From NCBI GenBank assembly GCA_907165135.1, contig OU015569.1:434001-498000 (forward strand): a stretch of DNA of 64,000 nt. Reading direction: 5' to 3'. The notes under the pieces are model-generated. The model was not told where the DNA came from, made no database searches, and was given only the letters and a program-made list of their open reading frames with translations. Source of the stretch: Oikopleura dioica (Eukaryota; Chordata; Appendicularia; Copelata; Oikopleuridae). This document shows, in pieces, positions 1 through 10,252 of the stretch (the first letter of the stretch is position 1; each line of letters starts with the position of its first letter). A program made the position numbers and the translations under genes.

Positions 1-260
1 TGAGCTGAGATCAAATATACTCTGGGCTCAAAAACCTGTGTGGAAAACCTGACTCAGGGTTACCAAATTGAATTCTTGGCGATTTTGTGAGGACCCTGAC
101 TCAGGTTTTTACACAGGTTTCCGAGCTCAGAGTATATTTGATCTCAGCTGGGCAACCTTGCAGAATCCTGAGTCAGGGTTCAGAAAGACGGCTCAATTCT
201 TAAATTCGACCTCTTTCAGGACCCTGACTCAGGTTTTCAACACAGGTTTTCAATATTTCT
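1..260. repeat. MITE family A, two adjacent copies
   Basis: Two hairpins lie end to end. The first is a near-perfect palindrome centred near 75, whose outer arms carry GATCAAATATACT and its complement. The second runs from about 155 to 250. Both show the family-A signatures CCTGAGTCAGG and CCTGACTCAGG next to ACACAGG. No coding sequence is supported here. The stretch from 260 to 560 holds nothing I can assign. Confidence 0.8.
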
Positions 261-560
261 CAAATAAAAAAGATTTTTTGAAAAAGACTCAGACAGGAAG
301 AAAAAAGAAAGCTGTGTTAACAGAATACAGCTCGCGTCTTTTCCCAAGGTCACTGACTGAAAAATGGACTGATCAATTTTTTCGTAGATTCTTTTTTGCT
401 TGAAGATGCATTTTTTAGCATTGATCATGTTTTGTCGAGTTTTGGCCAGACTTGATGTTTATTTTCGATTTTTTCAAATGCTTTTCTTAGAGGAAATCTT
501 CCACTTTCCTCAAAAAAGGAAAAAAAGAAAAAAGAGCGAAAAATTCAAAAATCATAAATC

Positions 561-575
561 AACTTTTCAGCGATA
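561..575 (+). promoter_or_regulatory. 3' splice or trans-splice acceptor before a start codon
   Basis: A pyrimidine-rich stretch ending in TTTTCAG at 570 lies five bases before the ATG at 576. It is either the end of a 5' UTR intron or a spliced-leader acceptor. Similar acceptors just before an ATG occur at several other genes of the window (minus-strand starts 24974, 35133 and 47044), which favours trans-splicing, but no leader RNA gene is present to prove it. Confidence 0.5.
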
Positions 576-3500
576 ATGACAGAGATGCGCCCCTTCTCCC
601 GAACTCCGCGAAAAAGCTCACGTGACTCCGCGAATCCACATGCTTTCCGCTCTAGAACCGTTTCCGTCGCCTCCACTGGCTCTTCAGACAGCAGTGGCAA
701 ACACGTAAGTCTTCATTCTTTCGCCATTTTCGATAAAAATCGAGACATCAAAATCTTATCAAAAATATATTTTTATTTTGCTTTACGCCCCGTCTCGCTC
801 CCTGCTCCTATAAAATCAACACAGTAATTCTCTCTTCCAATTGACAGAAGAAAATAAAAGACAGATAGTTTTTTCATTTTTTATTAAAAAAATGGCGAAT
901 TTTAAAAAGCACCTGCGAATTCCGCACAGCGAGTACCCAGGTTTAAAGCAAGCTAAAAATCGCTCCTTCCACGCCCAAAAGAGACTCATTAAAGTAAGTT
1001 ACTGTAAGTTTATTTGGGCGCGGAAGCCTGTGTAGAAAGCCTGAGTCAGGAATCTGAAAGCTTTGAGCGCTTTCAGGACCCTGACTCAGGTTTTCTTGAC
1101 AGTTTTCGAGCCTGGAAGTGGAAAAACCGCTTGCGGCTTCGAGTCAAAAACTAGAGCCGCGCTATTCGCGGCTTTTCAAATTTTTCGCTCGAAGCCGCAA
1201 GCGGCTTTTCCACTTCCAGGCTCGAAAACTGTTAAGAAAACCTGAGTCAGGGTCCTAAAAGCGCTCAAAGCTTTCAGATTCCTGACTCAAGCTTTCATCG
1301 TTAATAGAAAATAGCATATTTTATCTTTTTGAACTTTTTTGCGTCTCAAAGGAGTCAGTTCAGGGGAAAGGGGGCAGTTTATTATTATTGCCAGCAGCGG
1401 AAAAAAGTAGCAATAATGATGGATTGCGCCTAAAAATTCATAAATCGCGGTCGACCTGTCCGATCCTAAATCAATAATTCAAAACCGCCGCTTTTTTGGC
1501 ATTTTCGTTATGACCGTTTTATTCTTGGCCGACCCTTATTTTTTCCTTCAGAACTCGCTCTACAAAACGGAGCTGTGCCGGAGCTACGAAGAAACGGGCA
1601 ATTGCCGCTACGGCAAAAAGTGCCAGTTTGCCCACTCGCTCAAGGAGATTCGCGTCCTCAACCGCCACCCAAAGGTAAAAGTTCATTTTTGAGAAATGAG
1701 CAAAACTATTTCGACCTGAGTTTTAGCTAGTGACACCCTTAAATTTAATATCAAGAAGGCGCTTGCGGCTTCGAGTCAAACGATTGCGGCTTTTGCGCGG
1801 CTTTTACAATCGTTTGACTCGAAGCCGCAAGCGACTTTTCGACTTTAAGTTTTAAGGGTCTCACTAGCTAAAATTCAGTTTGAAAGAATTTCCCCAAAAA
1901 TCTGAGGAAAACTATTTCGACCTGTTTTTAGCTAGTGACACCCTTAAAACTTAAAGTCGAAAAGCCGCTTGCGGCTTCGAGTCAAACGATTGCGGCTTTT
2001 ACGCGGCTTTTAGAATTGTCTGCCTCGAAGCCGCAAGCGGCTTCTCGATCTTAATTTTAAGGGTGTCACCAGCTAAAACTCAAGTCGAAAGATTCTGGCT
2101 CCGCTCTTTACCTCTAAAAATGACAGATGGAGAGCTTGGATTTTTAGGGTTTATCTCTTCCCGTTGTCCAAAAAATGGGCTATCAAAACAAAGCTCTCGG
2201 CCAGAGAGAGTTTCCTCATTTCATTGTTGCGCCTGATCCTCGAAAAACGGCCTCCGCTTTATTTTTTTATCGACACTTGGAATTAAGGGCGCCCCTCCTT
2301 TCTTTTGTAACACTCTTTTTCTTCAGTACAAGACGGAAATGTGCAAGAGCTTCCACACGAACGGGTACTGCCCTTACGGCGCGCGCTGCCACTTCATCCA
2401 CAATCCCGAGGACGAACTGCTCGGCAGCGAGTACCAAGGCGGCGCGAACAGCTCCAACTCCTCGACCTCCGGCGCCAACTCGGACGAGCTCGCCATCGAC
2501 AAATCCCTCGGCGCGCTCAGCCTCAAGTAAGTCCGCCAAATGTCCCGATCAATGAAAAACGCGCGAATACATATTCCCAGCCTTTGATAAATTTGCGAAC
2601 ACGCACCTGTTCACGTGTTTTTGTTGTTGTGTTTTTCAAAAATCTAATTTGCCAAAAATGAATTTTCAAAAAGCGCGCAATTTTCCAAATTTAGCGCCAC
2701 CTATTTTTCTTCAAATTTTAATCAAAGATTTTTTTTAATTTAATTTTTTTTTTATTTTATTTGAAAAACTTAATTTTATTTTTAAAATTTAAAATTTTTA
2801 AATTTCAAATTTGTCAAAAATGAAATTTCAAAAAGCGCGCAATTTTCCAAATTTAGCGCCACCTATTTTTCTTCGAATTTTCATCCAATATTTTTTTTAT
2901 TTAATTTTAGTATTTTTATTTAAAAATGATTTTATTTTGGAAAAATCAAATTTGCGAAAAATGAATTTTCAAAAAGCGCGCAATTTTTGCAAGATTAGCG
3001 CCCCTACTTTCCAAAAACACAAAAACAAGGAATCTAACCAGTTTCGCTTCAGGGTAGAAGAATGGCCCTTGCCTGGAAACGAAGTGGCCAGCAGCGGTTC
3101 CTGCTCCAGCTCGGATCAGCTGATCCATTCGATCAGCAGCTCAACCTCGGCAAACAGCATTTCCACGAACACCTGGTCGACCAGGATCGCCAAAATGGCC
3201 AAGGAGGTAATTATTCATATTTTTTTAGCTTCTTTTTATGCAAAAAAGACTCCAAAAATCGTGTTAGAGAAAAAAGTACCAATTTGTATTAATTTTCAAA
3301 ATTGGCAAAAATTCAATTTCTGAAATTTCAAATCTCAAAAATTTTTTCTCCCTTTTTTCGGCGACATGTTGGGCCGTCTGGGCGGACATATGTATTCGAG
3401 CGTGTTTGCGGGGGACTGATTTCTTATTTCCAAAATGCGTGTTTACTCACGACTTGCGGTCAGCTGATCCAGCTACTAGTACCAGTCTCGCTTGATTTGG

Positions 3501-4403
3501 CCTGTCCGGCGAGATGGAGAAGGGGAGTTGATTGATTCTGCTTGGGCCGTTACTTATTAGCCCCTTAGACTCTTAGAGTCACTCGAGATTATCTTTGAAC
3601 TTGAGTGCGTCCGGATAAATCCAAATCGAGGCAAATCAAGCTCCCCGGTCAAGTCGCAAATCAAGTGCTACCTGGGCTCGGCAACCTGTGTAGAAAACCT
3701 GAGTCAGGGTCTGTAAGAACTGAAATGAAAAGCCGCGCAGCGGCTTTTAAAAACGAAGCCGCAAAGCGGCTTCGCAAGAATTTTTGGGAGATTCTAGAGA
3801 TAATTTTAGCGAAGCCGCGTTGCGGCTTCGTTTTTAAAAGCCGCTGCGCGGCTTTTCATTTCAGTTCTTACAGACGCTGACTCAGGTTTTCTACACAGGT
3901 TGCCGAGCCCAGAGCGCTACTTTTGCAATAAAAACCAAATGTTAAAACTAAAACCAAAATTTCAGAGTTCGATGGTGGCTCCTCCTCCTCCTCCTTCTTC
4001 AAAATACCCGGAACCAGCGTTCGGGAGCCAATTCGTAGAGCGCTCTTCGCCGCCGACTCCGTGGACTTCAGCGATGTACTCGCCCAAGCGACCGTTCGGC
4101 AGCAGCTGCCAGTTCGGCTCGATCGGCTCCGGCGTCAGCTCCGACCGCGAGTGCTCCAGCTCGCCCGAGGTCGACCCCAAGTTTGACACGGCCTACGAGC
4201 CCTTCGCGCCGGTGGAGCCAGTGCCGCGCCTCGAGCTGCCCAAGTTCGAGCCCCCAATCTCCAGCAGCTACTCTTTCAACAATCAAGAACTCAACAATTC
4301 AAGCTCCAACTCCTCAAATTGCTCCTGGTTCTTCGAAAGCGAACCAGACGGAATCTTCCAAGCGCCTCGACTGCCAGTCTTCCAGTCTCTCCACGACTTC
4401 TAA
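576..4403 (+). CDS. Tristetraprolin/ZFP36-family tandem CCCH zinc-finger protein
   Basis: This family binds AU-rich elements in mRNA 3' UTRs and recruits the CCR4-NOT deadenylase, causing mRNA decay in the cytoplasm. Supported exons: 576-704, 1552-1674, 2327-2526, 3053-3206, 3966-4403; all junctions are GT-AG and in phase (phase 0, 0, 2, 0). A further small exon ending at 993 (start 910 or 949) with a strong GTAAGT donor is possible. Finger 1 lies in exon 1552-1674 and finger 2 in 2327-2526; each has C-x8-C-x5-C-x3-H, with lead-ins YKTELC and YKTEMC as in the family. The tail is Ser/Pro-rich and ends with [11 protein letters not shown], which resembles the C-terminal CNOT1-binding motif of TTP proteins. 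Without the optional exon the protein is about 347 residues. Introns carry several hairpin repeats. Which vertebrate paralogue it matches cannot be said. Confidence 0.93.
1020..1290. repeat. Hairpin repeat, family-A related, in an intron
   Basis: A long inverted repeat with arms meeting near 1160. The outer parts carry the CCTGAGTCAGG/CCTGACTCAGG signature; the inner part is a palindrome built on GAAGCCGCAAGCGGCTT. It lies in an intron of the CCCH-finger gene. Confidence 0.8.
1710..2092. repeat. Two tandem hairpins with GTGACACCCTTAA ends
   Basis: Two palindromes (about 1710-1885 and 1915-2092) share arms that contain TTTTAGCTAGTGACACCCTTAAA and a GAAGCCGCAAGCGG core. They lie in the intron 1675-2326 between the two zinc-finger exons. 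The GTGACACCC end recurs at 7526-7760 and near 48050 and 60210, so this is a dispersed family separate from MITE family A. Confidence 0.75.
3672..3912. repeat. MITE family A with 8-bp target duplication
   Basis: A complete copy with terminal inverted repeats starting CTGGGCTCGGCAACCTGTG. It is flanked by AGTGCTAC (3664-3671) and AGCGCTAC (3913-3920), an 8-bp duplication with one mismatch. It lies in the last intron (3207-3965) of the CCCH-finger gene. Confidence 0.88.
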
Positions 4404-5700
4404 AAAACTACTCACGTGACATCGAAAAACGCCACAAAATGCAAAATTCAAAAACACAACAAAAATGCCAATATCGCCCATTTCAAAATTGAAAAAAAAG
4501 ACATCATCCCTTTTTAACCATTGTGATTATAAAAATTACGCGGATTAAGGGGTAGCATCGATATTACGACTTTTATTCACCCTTTTTCTCCGGACATTAG
4601 TATTGTGACTCCCTTATTTTTCTGCTCAGAGGGAAAATAAGGGTATCACTCTTTATTTCCGAAAAAATCCCGATTATCGATGCCTACTCCCTTAAAAACA
4701 GAAAATAATTAAGGGTGTAGCATCGATATTTCGACTTTTATTGAATCTTTTTCCCCGAAAATTACAATTGTGACTCCCTTATTTTTTCTGCACAGAGGAA
4801 AGATAAAGGTGTCATCCTGTTACTTTCGGAAAAACGCGATTATCGATGCCTACTCCCTTAAAAACAGAAAATAATTAAGGGTGTAGCATCGATATTTCGA
4901 CTTTTATTCACCCTTTTTTCTCCGAAACTTAAGATTGTGACTCCCTTATTTTTTCTGCTCAGAGGGAAAATAAGGGTGTCTCTCTGTTGCTTTCGGAAGA
5001 AAAACCCGATTATCGATGCCTACTCCCTTAAGAACCCCCGCGTAAAACCTGCCTCAGGAATCAAAAACATTAAATTTCATTCATTTGCAAACTTGAAATT
5101 TCCATTTTTTTCTTTGGAATTTTATATATTTATTTGTCTCTCTTTCTCTCTTCTCTTTTTCCTCCCTTTTTATAAATGTCCGTCTCAGTGTCCCGTTTTT
5201 CGATTTTCCGCCTTTTCGAATTTGAAAAGAATTGACCCTAAACTACAAAACTACGTGTATTTTTAATAATTGCTTAACTATTTTGTGTTTTAACTATTTT
5301 TTGCCGCCAACTTTACCTCAAACTTTAAAAAAGAGCAACGTTCTATTCTTTTCTTAATTCTATTTTAACTATTTTCCGAAAAAGCTCCGAAAAAGCCCGA
5401 AAAAGCGTTTTTACAAGTTTCCGAAAATTTCCTCCTCTTGGTAAATTTATATTTATTTATCTTTATTCCTGGTTCACTTTTTATTTATACTTAATTTTAT
5501 TTACCGCTGTAGCCGCTAAAAAACGAAACGAAACAAAATTTTTTTGAAAATTGGAAAAATATTTATTAAAAAATTTAAAATTTTAAAATTTTTATTTCTA
5601 AAATTGAAAAATGCAACTTTTTTCTGATTTTATTTTATTGAAACCGTTTTGACCTCTCTTTTGAACAATTCTTATTTCCGAATAAAGTATTCACCAAAAA
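4404..5700 (+). other. Probable 3' UTR of the CCCH-finger gene, with AU-rich element
   Basis: No gene is seen between the stop codon at 4403 and the AATAAA at 5681-5686, so this is most simply a 1.3-kb 3' UTR. It contains TATTTATTTAT at 5450-5460, the ideal overlapping double binding site for TTP proteins, and other ATTTA motifs near 5125 and 5480. A tandem array of TTAA-bounded repeats occupies 4545-5031. Confidence 0.55.
4545..5031. repeat. Tandem array of three TTAA-bounded inverted-repeat units
   Basis: Three units (4549-4691, 4713-4857, 4879-5027) repeat with a period of about 165 bp. Each begins GGGTGTAGCATCGATA (the first lacks one base), ends with TATCGATGCCTACTCCC, and is bounded by TTAA on both sides. 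TTAA flanks are the target-site hallmark of piggyBac-type transposons, so these look like MITEs that have become tandemly repeated. Confidence 0.8.
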
Positions 5701-5709
5701 CACTCTTCC

Positions 5710-5943
5710 TTGTCTCCAATTTATTCAATTTTTGGCGAAACTTTTGAAAGCGATCCACAAGTAAAGCAGGATTTGAATGGACCCACAGCCGGAGAGAATC
5801 AACTCGAAGTGGCCAAAACAATCCAGAGAAGGGATGAAAGACAGTTGGGCTGGCTCTACTTTGACGCTAGAAAAGACGAGGAAATTTGGTGGAAATGGAT
5901 GTTTTTACCATTTTTTGGGAAGAAGTTGAAGTGCTGGTTTTAA
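5710..5943 (+). CDS. Uncertain exon or gene remnant
   Basis: An open stretch of about 75 codons with charged, protein-like composition (for example AGENQLEVAKTIQRRDERQL) ending in TAA at 5943. No ATG starts it and I see no family motif. It may be an exon of a neighbouring gene or a decayed copy. The whole stretch from 5700 to 6870 looks like gene debris mixed with family-A MITEs. Confidence 0.25.
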   Translation: MSPIYSIFGETFESDPQVKQDLNGPTAGENQLEVAKTIQRRDERQLGWLYFDARKDEEIWWKWMFLPFFGKKLKCWF

Positions 5944-5999
5944 ACAGAGAAGGATGAGTACGTTGTAAACTTCAAACAGATCAATTACTGTTTTTGATT

Positions 6000-6616
6000 T
6001 GAGCTCGGAAACCTGTGAAGAAAACCTGAGTCAGGGTCTGAAAGAGCTAAAATTTTCTAGTATTTGAAAACAGATGAGATTGAAATGGTTATATTGCGAA
6101 GCCGCGAAGCGCCTTTTAAACTTAGCCTTTCAGAACCTGACTCAGGTTTTTTCACAGGTTCCCGAGCCCAGGACCGAATTGCTTAGGTCTTGAAAAGCGA
6201 GAAGCCGCTCTTCTTGCGGCTTCTCCATCTTGTAATAAATCAGATTGGCCTGTTTCCTACTGAAGACAAGGAGAAAAAGTTCCAAATGACGGCGTCTGCT
6301 TTTGCGATAGTTTCTTTCGAGTCTTTTGAAATTGATGGTGGGTCACGATCACCATGCAATACAGCTGAAAGTGAACTAGTTCAAGTCATCAAACGCTCTT
6401 GAATTTACCGAAAAAAGATGAGAAATTGCGCCTTCTTCTGGAGCAAAATGGCCAAATCTTCGGAAGTCTCGGCAGAAATAAAATGCATTTCCTAAAAATG
6501 GGCTCAGCAACCTGTGTAGAAAGCCTAAGTCAGGGCATTTTGTCTAGAAAGACTTCTAGTCTAGAAGACTTTGCCAGACCCTGACTCAGGTTTTCTACAC
6601 AGGTCGCAGAGCTCAG
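6000..6616. repeat. Two family-A MITE copies
   Basis: Copies at about 6000-6172 and 6508-6616, each with inverted ends (GCTCGGAAACCTG..., GGCTCAGCAACCTG...) and the CTGAGTCAGG/CTGACTCAGG pair. No clear target duplication was found for either. Confidence 0.75.
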
Positions 6617-6870
6617 GGAAAAGACTGGTTACCTGGGCGTATTTGAATTGAGTGAACATGAGAAAAAGTTGGTGAAAGAAAAGAAGAGCGACGGAGTGGT
6701 GGAATTTGCTTCGAATGAGGGTTTCTTTGGAAGGGTTGAGGAAATAAATAGAGGTCACGAAAACCTGAATTTCAAGCTTGTGTTTTTCTCCGGTCTTTTT
6801 TACCTTGACAACAGCGGCAAAGTAAAAAGTGAAAATTATCCAGGAATGGGAGCTCGACACGATTTCTGAA
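6230..6870 (+). pseudogene. Possible EF-hand gene remnant
   Basis: Around 6280-6400 a reading frame contains FESFEIDGGS followed by a Glu/Leu-rich helix. It resembles the first EF-hand of the gene at 8.4-10.2 kb (FDAFDIDGGGTIRNS) but lacks most loop ligands. A second open stretch at 6648-6869 contains LDNSGKVKSENY. The two are separated by a MITE and share no continuous frame. This could be a decayed tandem copy of the EF-hand gene; the similarity is short and the call is weak. Confidence 0.22.
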
Positions 6871-7060
6871 AATTAAGAATAATCAATTAATTAAAAATTA
6901 ATTAATTTATAATTAATTTTATTTCTTATTGAGTAATTAATTTTATTAATTTATTAATTAATTAATTATTTAAATTATTTATTTATTCTCATTAATGTTA
7001 TTATAATTTATTGATTTAATTGATTAATAATGAATAATAATAATAATTACAAATGATAAA
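6870..7060. other. AT-rich gene-free stretch
   Basis: Nearly pure A/T sequence made of TTAATTAATT-like short repeats. It separates the plus-strand debris from the minus-strand gene that ends at 7061. No other feature is visible. Confidence 0.7.
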
Positions 7061-7477
7061 TCAGATTTTACCGGAAATATTTGCGTAAAGAAGAATGTCC
7101 CAGTAAAGCAGGAGCATTTCAAAGACGCAAAAAGCGACTCTTGGTCCAATGTAGCAAACAGTCGCCAAGTTGGAAACAAGAAGCCAGAAGAGACCGACGA
7201 TCCTCATCCAGTGCGCCAGGACGATTTTCTTGTACTGCGGCCCTTTGAGCATCTTTTGGAAATGAAGCGGCGCGCCTCTTCGTGAATTTCGGGGTCTTCC
7301 TTGATTCCGTTGTACCACTCGTTCGGGTCGTACAGTTCGAACGAGCTGGGAAGAAAGAGAAACGCGCGCTGCAGAATTCGCAGAAAAGAAACGCAAAGAA
7401 ACATGAAGGCTACAACTGCCAGCGACCAAATGACCATGATGTTTTGGTAGCCGTCGAAAAGCCATTTTCGCGAGTTA
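7061..7477 (-). CDS. Small multi-pass membrane protein, 3' exon
   Basis: This exon begins after an AG at 7479-7478 and reads NSRKWLFDGYQNIMVIWSL, then a first membrane helix (about 20 residues), a polar loop with Tyr, Pro and Glu (SSFELYDPNEWYNGI) and two further hydrophobic segments, ending in TGA at 7061. The frame changes by one base at a run of four T on the plus strand (7254-7257); one extra base joins the two halves smoothly, as at many other genes of this window. The upstream exon or exons were not located. I do not recognise the family; it is a membrane protein of unknown role. Confidence 0.6.
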
Positions 7478-7525
7478 CTAAATTAATAATTTAATCTGCA
7501 GAAAAAGGGTCGGGCTCGTTTTAAA

Positions 7526-7760
7526 AGAATAAATAAGGGTGTCACCATTTTAACCTCAAAAGACTGGTGAGTTTTTCACGCTTTAATTTTTAGTTATGAT
7601 AGTGACACCCTTATTTTTCTGCTTTTAAGGTGCTGTCTACTTACCTTAAAAGCTGAAAAATAAGGGTGTCACTTTTATAACTAAAGAATCAAAGCCTGAA
7701 AAATTCATCACTGTCTTTATGAGGTTAAAATGGGGACACCCTTATTTATTCTTTTAGACT
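7526..7760. repeat. 235-bp palindrome with GTGACACCC ends
   Basis: Left and right halves are near-perfect inverted copies meeting at about 7641, with only a short loop. Both the outer ends and the middle carry AATAAGGGTGTCAC or its complement, so four copies of the motif are arranged symmetrically. Two more such motifs, again in opposite orientation, follow at 7797-7812 and 7856-7870. Confidence 0.85.
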
Positions 7761-7899
7761 CGCTTTTCTAGCTGACTTTTTCCAGCAGTTAGTACAATGA
7801 CACCCTTATTTATTTCACAAAATAAGGCTTGCATCTTCAATCAGTTCTATCGCAAAAATAAGGGTGTCACTAGATTAACTCTCCGGGAAGAAAAGTGCT

Positions 7900-8350
7900 A
7901 GAAAAATTCGAGTCAAAAGAGGCCGATTAAAAAAGAGCTTACTCATAGTAACTTGCTATGAATTCTCAGCGCTAGAATTTTTTTGCTTCGTGCTTTTTTG
8001 TTCTCTGAATAATAAAGAAGTTTATGGTTTCAAGTTAGCCTCGCGTTTCTTTTATTGCTGCGTCTTACGATCAGCTTATTGATCGTATTAGCCGAATAAA
8101 TTCTGTAATCCCGAAATTTAATCTGTTTTTATATTTTCCTTATGGCACTTTTTTCTTATTAAAAACATTAAATCTGCCATTTTTTTGAAATCAAGGAAGA
8201 CTCCCTCAAAAATATTCAGAACTAGAAAAATAGGGCTTGGAGCTACAGTTAGGGCTACAATAAGAATTCGCCAAAATTGGTTTAAAATTTAAAATTTTGG
8301 AATTTTAATTTTCGATAAAATGATCTTGAAAAAGTCGTTAGACTGGAGCA
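7900..8350. other. Intergenic, nothing assigned
   Basis: AT-rich sequence without convincing exons, hairpins or RNA genes. It probably contains the 5' region of the EF-hand gene. Confidence 0.5.
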
Positions 8351-8355
8351 GGTTG

Positions 8356-10176
8356 AAAGCATTTACGACTTTACGATGACCACAGTGCTGCTTTTGCTAA
8401 AAAATCTAGAAAGAGAAAAAGATGAGCTTCAAAAAGCTTCGATCCAGGTTGTCTTCGGAAAGGCGCTCTGAAAACTGATTTGATTTTATTCTTCAAAGTT
8501 GAACTTCAATTTTGACAAGTTCACCTTTGAGGCCGTTTTCAGAGGCGCCAAAAAAGAAGGGCAGCCAGAAATCCGAGCGAAAACCAGCGCCAAAAAGAAG
8601 GAAAAGAATCTTCCAGCGAAGCAGTGCACCTGAAAATCGTGGAGGAAAAGGAAGAAAACATCTACGAGAAAAGACTGATCGCGGCGAAATTCGACTTTGA
8701 AAAGTGGGAAAAGTACTTTACGAGGGAAACGATTATCGGCCACAAGGAGACTTTTGACGCGTTTGACATTGATGGCGGAGGAACTATCAGGAACTCGGTT
8801 TTCTTGAATTAAAATTTCGGCGCGACTTCCGCTTTTGAAAGGCGCGCGCGGAGCTCTAATTGGCCAAGCGCGCGTGAAAATGAATTTGATCATGAATCCG
8901 AAAAAACAGTCGTGAGGAGCTGAAAACCTCGATCGAAAAAATCCGCGGTCGAAGAGTTTCTGTCGGAGAAGTTGACGCGATTTTGCACAAGGTTTGATCT
9001 GATCTCGGCAAACTGAGTAAAAGCCTGAGTCAGGTTCCGAAAGAGCTAAAATGAAATGAAGCGGCTTATTTGAGTTTTTGCGAAGCCGCTTTGGGGCTTC
9101 GTTTTCAAAAGCCGCTACGCGGCTTTTCATTTTAGCTCTTTCAGAGCCTGACTCAGGCTTTCTACTCAGCAAATTCTAGTACATTTCTACTCGAAATTCA
9201 GTGCGACCCGAACAATGATGGAGAGCTGGAATTCAACGAGTTTTTACTAATGCCACGGATTTTAAAAATTTTCAATAAAAACGCCATTTTCAAGCTAAAT
9301 CGTTAAAATCCGCGAAAAACAGATGCTGACCGTGAAAGAAAACGAAAAAGCGTATCAAGAGCTTTTCGAAGCTTTCGGCGTCTTCGAGACCATCGAAAAG
9401 GATCTGATCAAGAAGCGGCCGCGGCACCACCACCACCACCGCCACACGCCGCCGGAAGGGTCGATCTCGCGTTCCTTTTTGATTCAAGCGCTCAAGAGCC
9501 ACGGCGAGCCGTTTTCCGAAGAAGAGCTCAGCCACTTCGTCAAGACGATGGACATTTCCGGCTCCGACGAAGCGCACTTTCACTACGCCTTTTTCGTCGA
9601 GTCCATTACAGGTACACTTTTCTTTTGAGCTCGACAACCGGTATTGAAATCCTGAGTCAGGGCCTGAAAGATCTTGACTGAAAAGCCGCGTAGCGGCTTT
9701 TCTAGCAGGAAGCCGCGAAGCGGCTTCGCAAAAAAAAACCATTCCAGTTTATTTTCTGGACCCTGACTCAGGTTTTTTACACAGGTTGCCGAGCCAAGCC
9801 CGCTAGTTTTAGGTTATCACTAAAACCAGAGTTGCAAATTTGTTGAGCTGAGTTGAGCTCTGTGATTTTTGAAAATGATCTGATCTGCTCAGCTCAGCTC
9901 AGACAATTATCACTCAGCTCAACTCAGCTCAGCTCAATGATTTTAACACTATTTAAAAAAAAAAACAGCTCAGCTCAGCTCTTATTAGGGTCTGCTCAGC
10001 TCAGCTTAGCTCAATTACCTCTGAAAAAGGGCAGCTCAGCTCAGTGAGCTGCGAAATAGGCCAGCTCAGCTCGGCTCAGCAAAAATAAACCAAAATTTGC
10101 AACTCTGACTAAAACTTTGATTACAGGTCGCGCGATGGCTCTAGAACACGAAGAAGACTCAGATGACTCGGACTAA
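8356..10176 (+). CDS. EF-hand calcium-binding protein
   Basis: Probable exons: an N-terminal coiled-coil exon ending at 8447 (ATG 8376 or in-frame codons upstream), 8499-8797, 8917-8991, 9202-about 9256, 9323-9611, 10127-10176. Joining 8797 to 8917 makes a canonical 12-residue loop, DIDGGGTIRNSE (residues 1, 3 and 12 acidic). A second loop, DPNNDGELEFNE, lies in exon 9202. The third region (FGVFETIEKD) is replaced by a His-rich stretch, HHHHHRH; the protein ends in an acidic tail, HEEDSDDSD. Frame oddities: a one-base break at the A run 8602-8605, and no GT donor after the second loop (the exon ends near CCACGG, 9253-9258), so a non-canonical donor is likely. AATAAA follows at 10193. The fold is calmodulin-like, so calcium sensing is likely; the target is unknown. 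Confidence 0.85.
9001..9170. repeat. MITE family A in an intron
   Basis: A hairpin with ends CTCGGCAAACTGAGTA... and its complement and a GAAGCCGC core, inside intron 8992-9201 of the EF-hand gene. Confidence 0.8.
9628..9797. repeat. MITE family A in an intron
   Basis: A hairpin from GAGCTCGACAACCGGTATTG to TTGCCGAGCCAAG in intron 9612-10126 of the EF-hand gene, just upstream of a family-B MITE. Confidence 0.8.
9827..10107. repeat. MITE family B with exact 8-bp target duplication
   Basis: Terminal inverted repeats are CAGAGTTGCAAATTT. The interior consists almost only of CAGCTCAGCT repeats. It is flanked by exact duplications ACTAAAAC (9819-9826 and 10108-10115). The 8-bp duplication and the CAG... 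end fit the hAT superfamily. A second copy lies at 45202-45539. Confidence 0.9.
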
Positions 10177-10252
10177 TTCATAAAATTGATTCAATAAAAT
10201 TCAATTCTCAGTGACTCTAATTTTGATGATTGAAATCAACAACGAGTATTTT

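Noticed and set aside
8486-9172. Minus-strand frame of 228 codons
   Set aside because: Antisense shadow of EF-hand exons plus a MITE.
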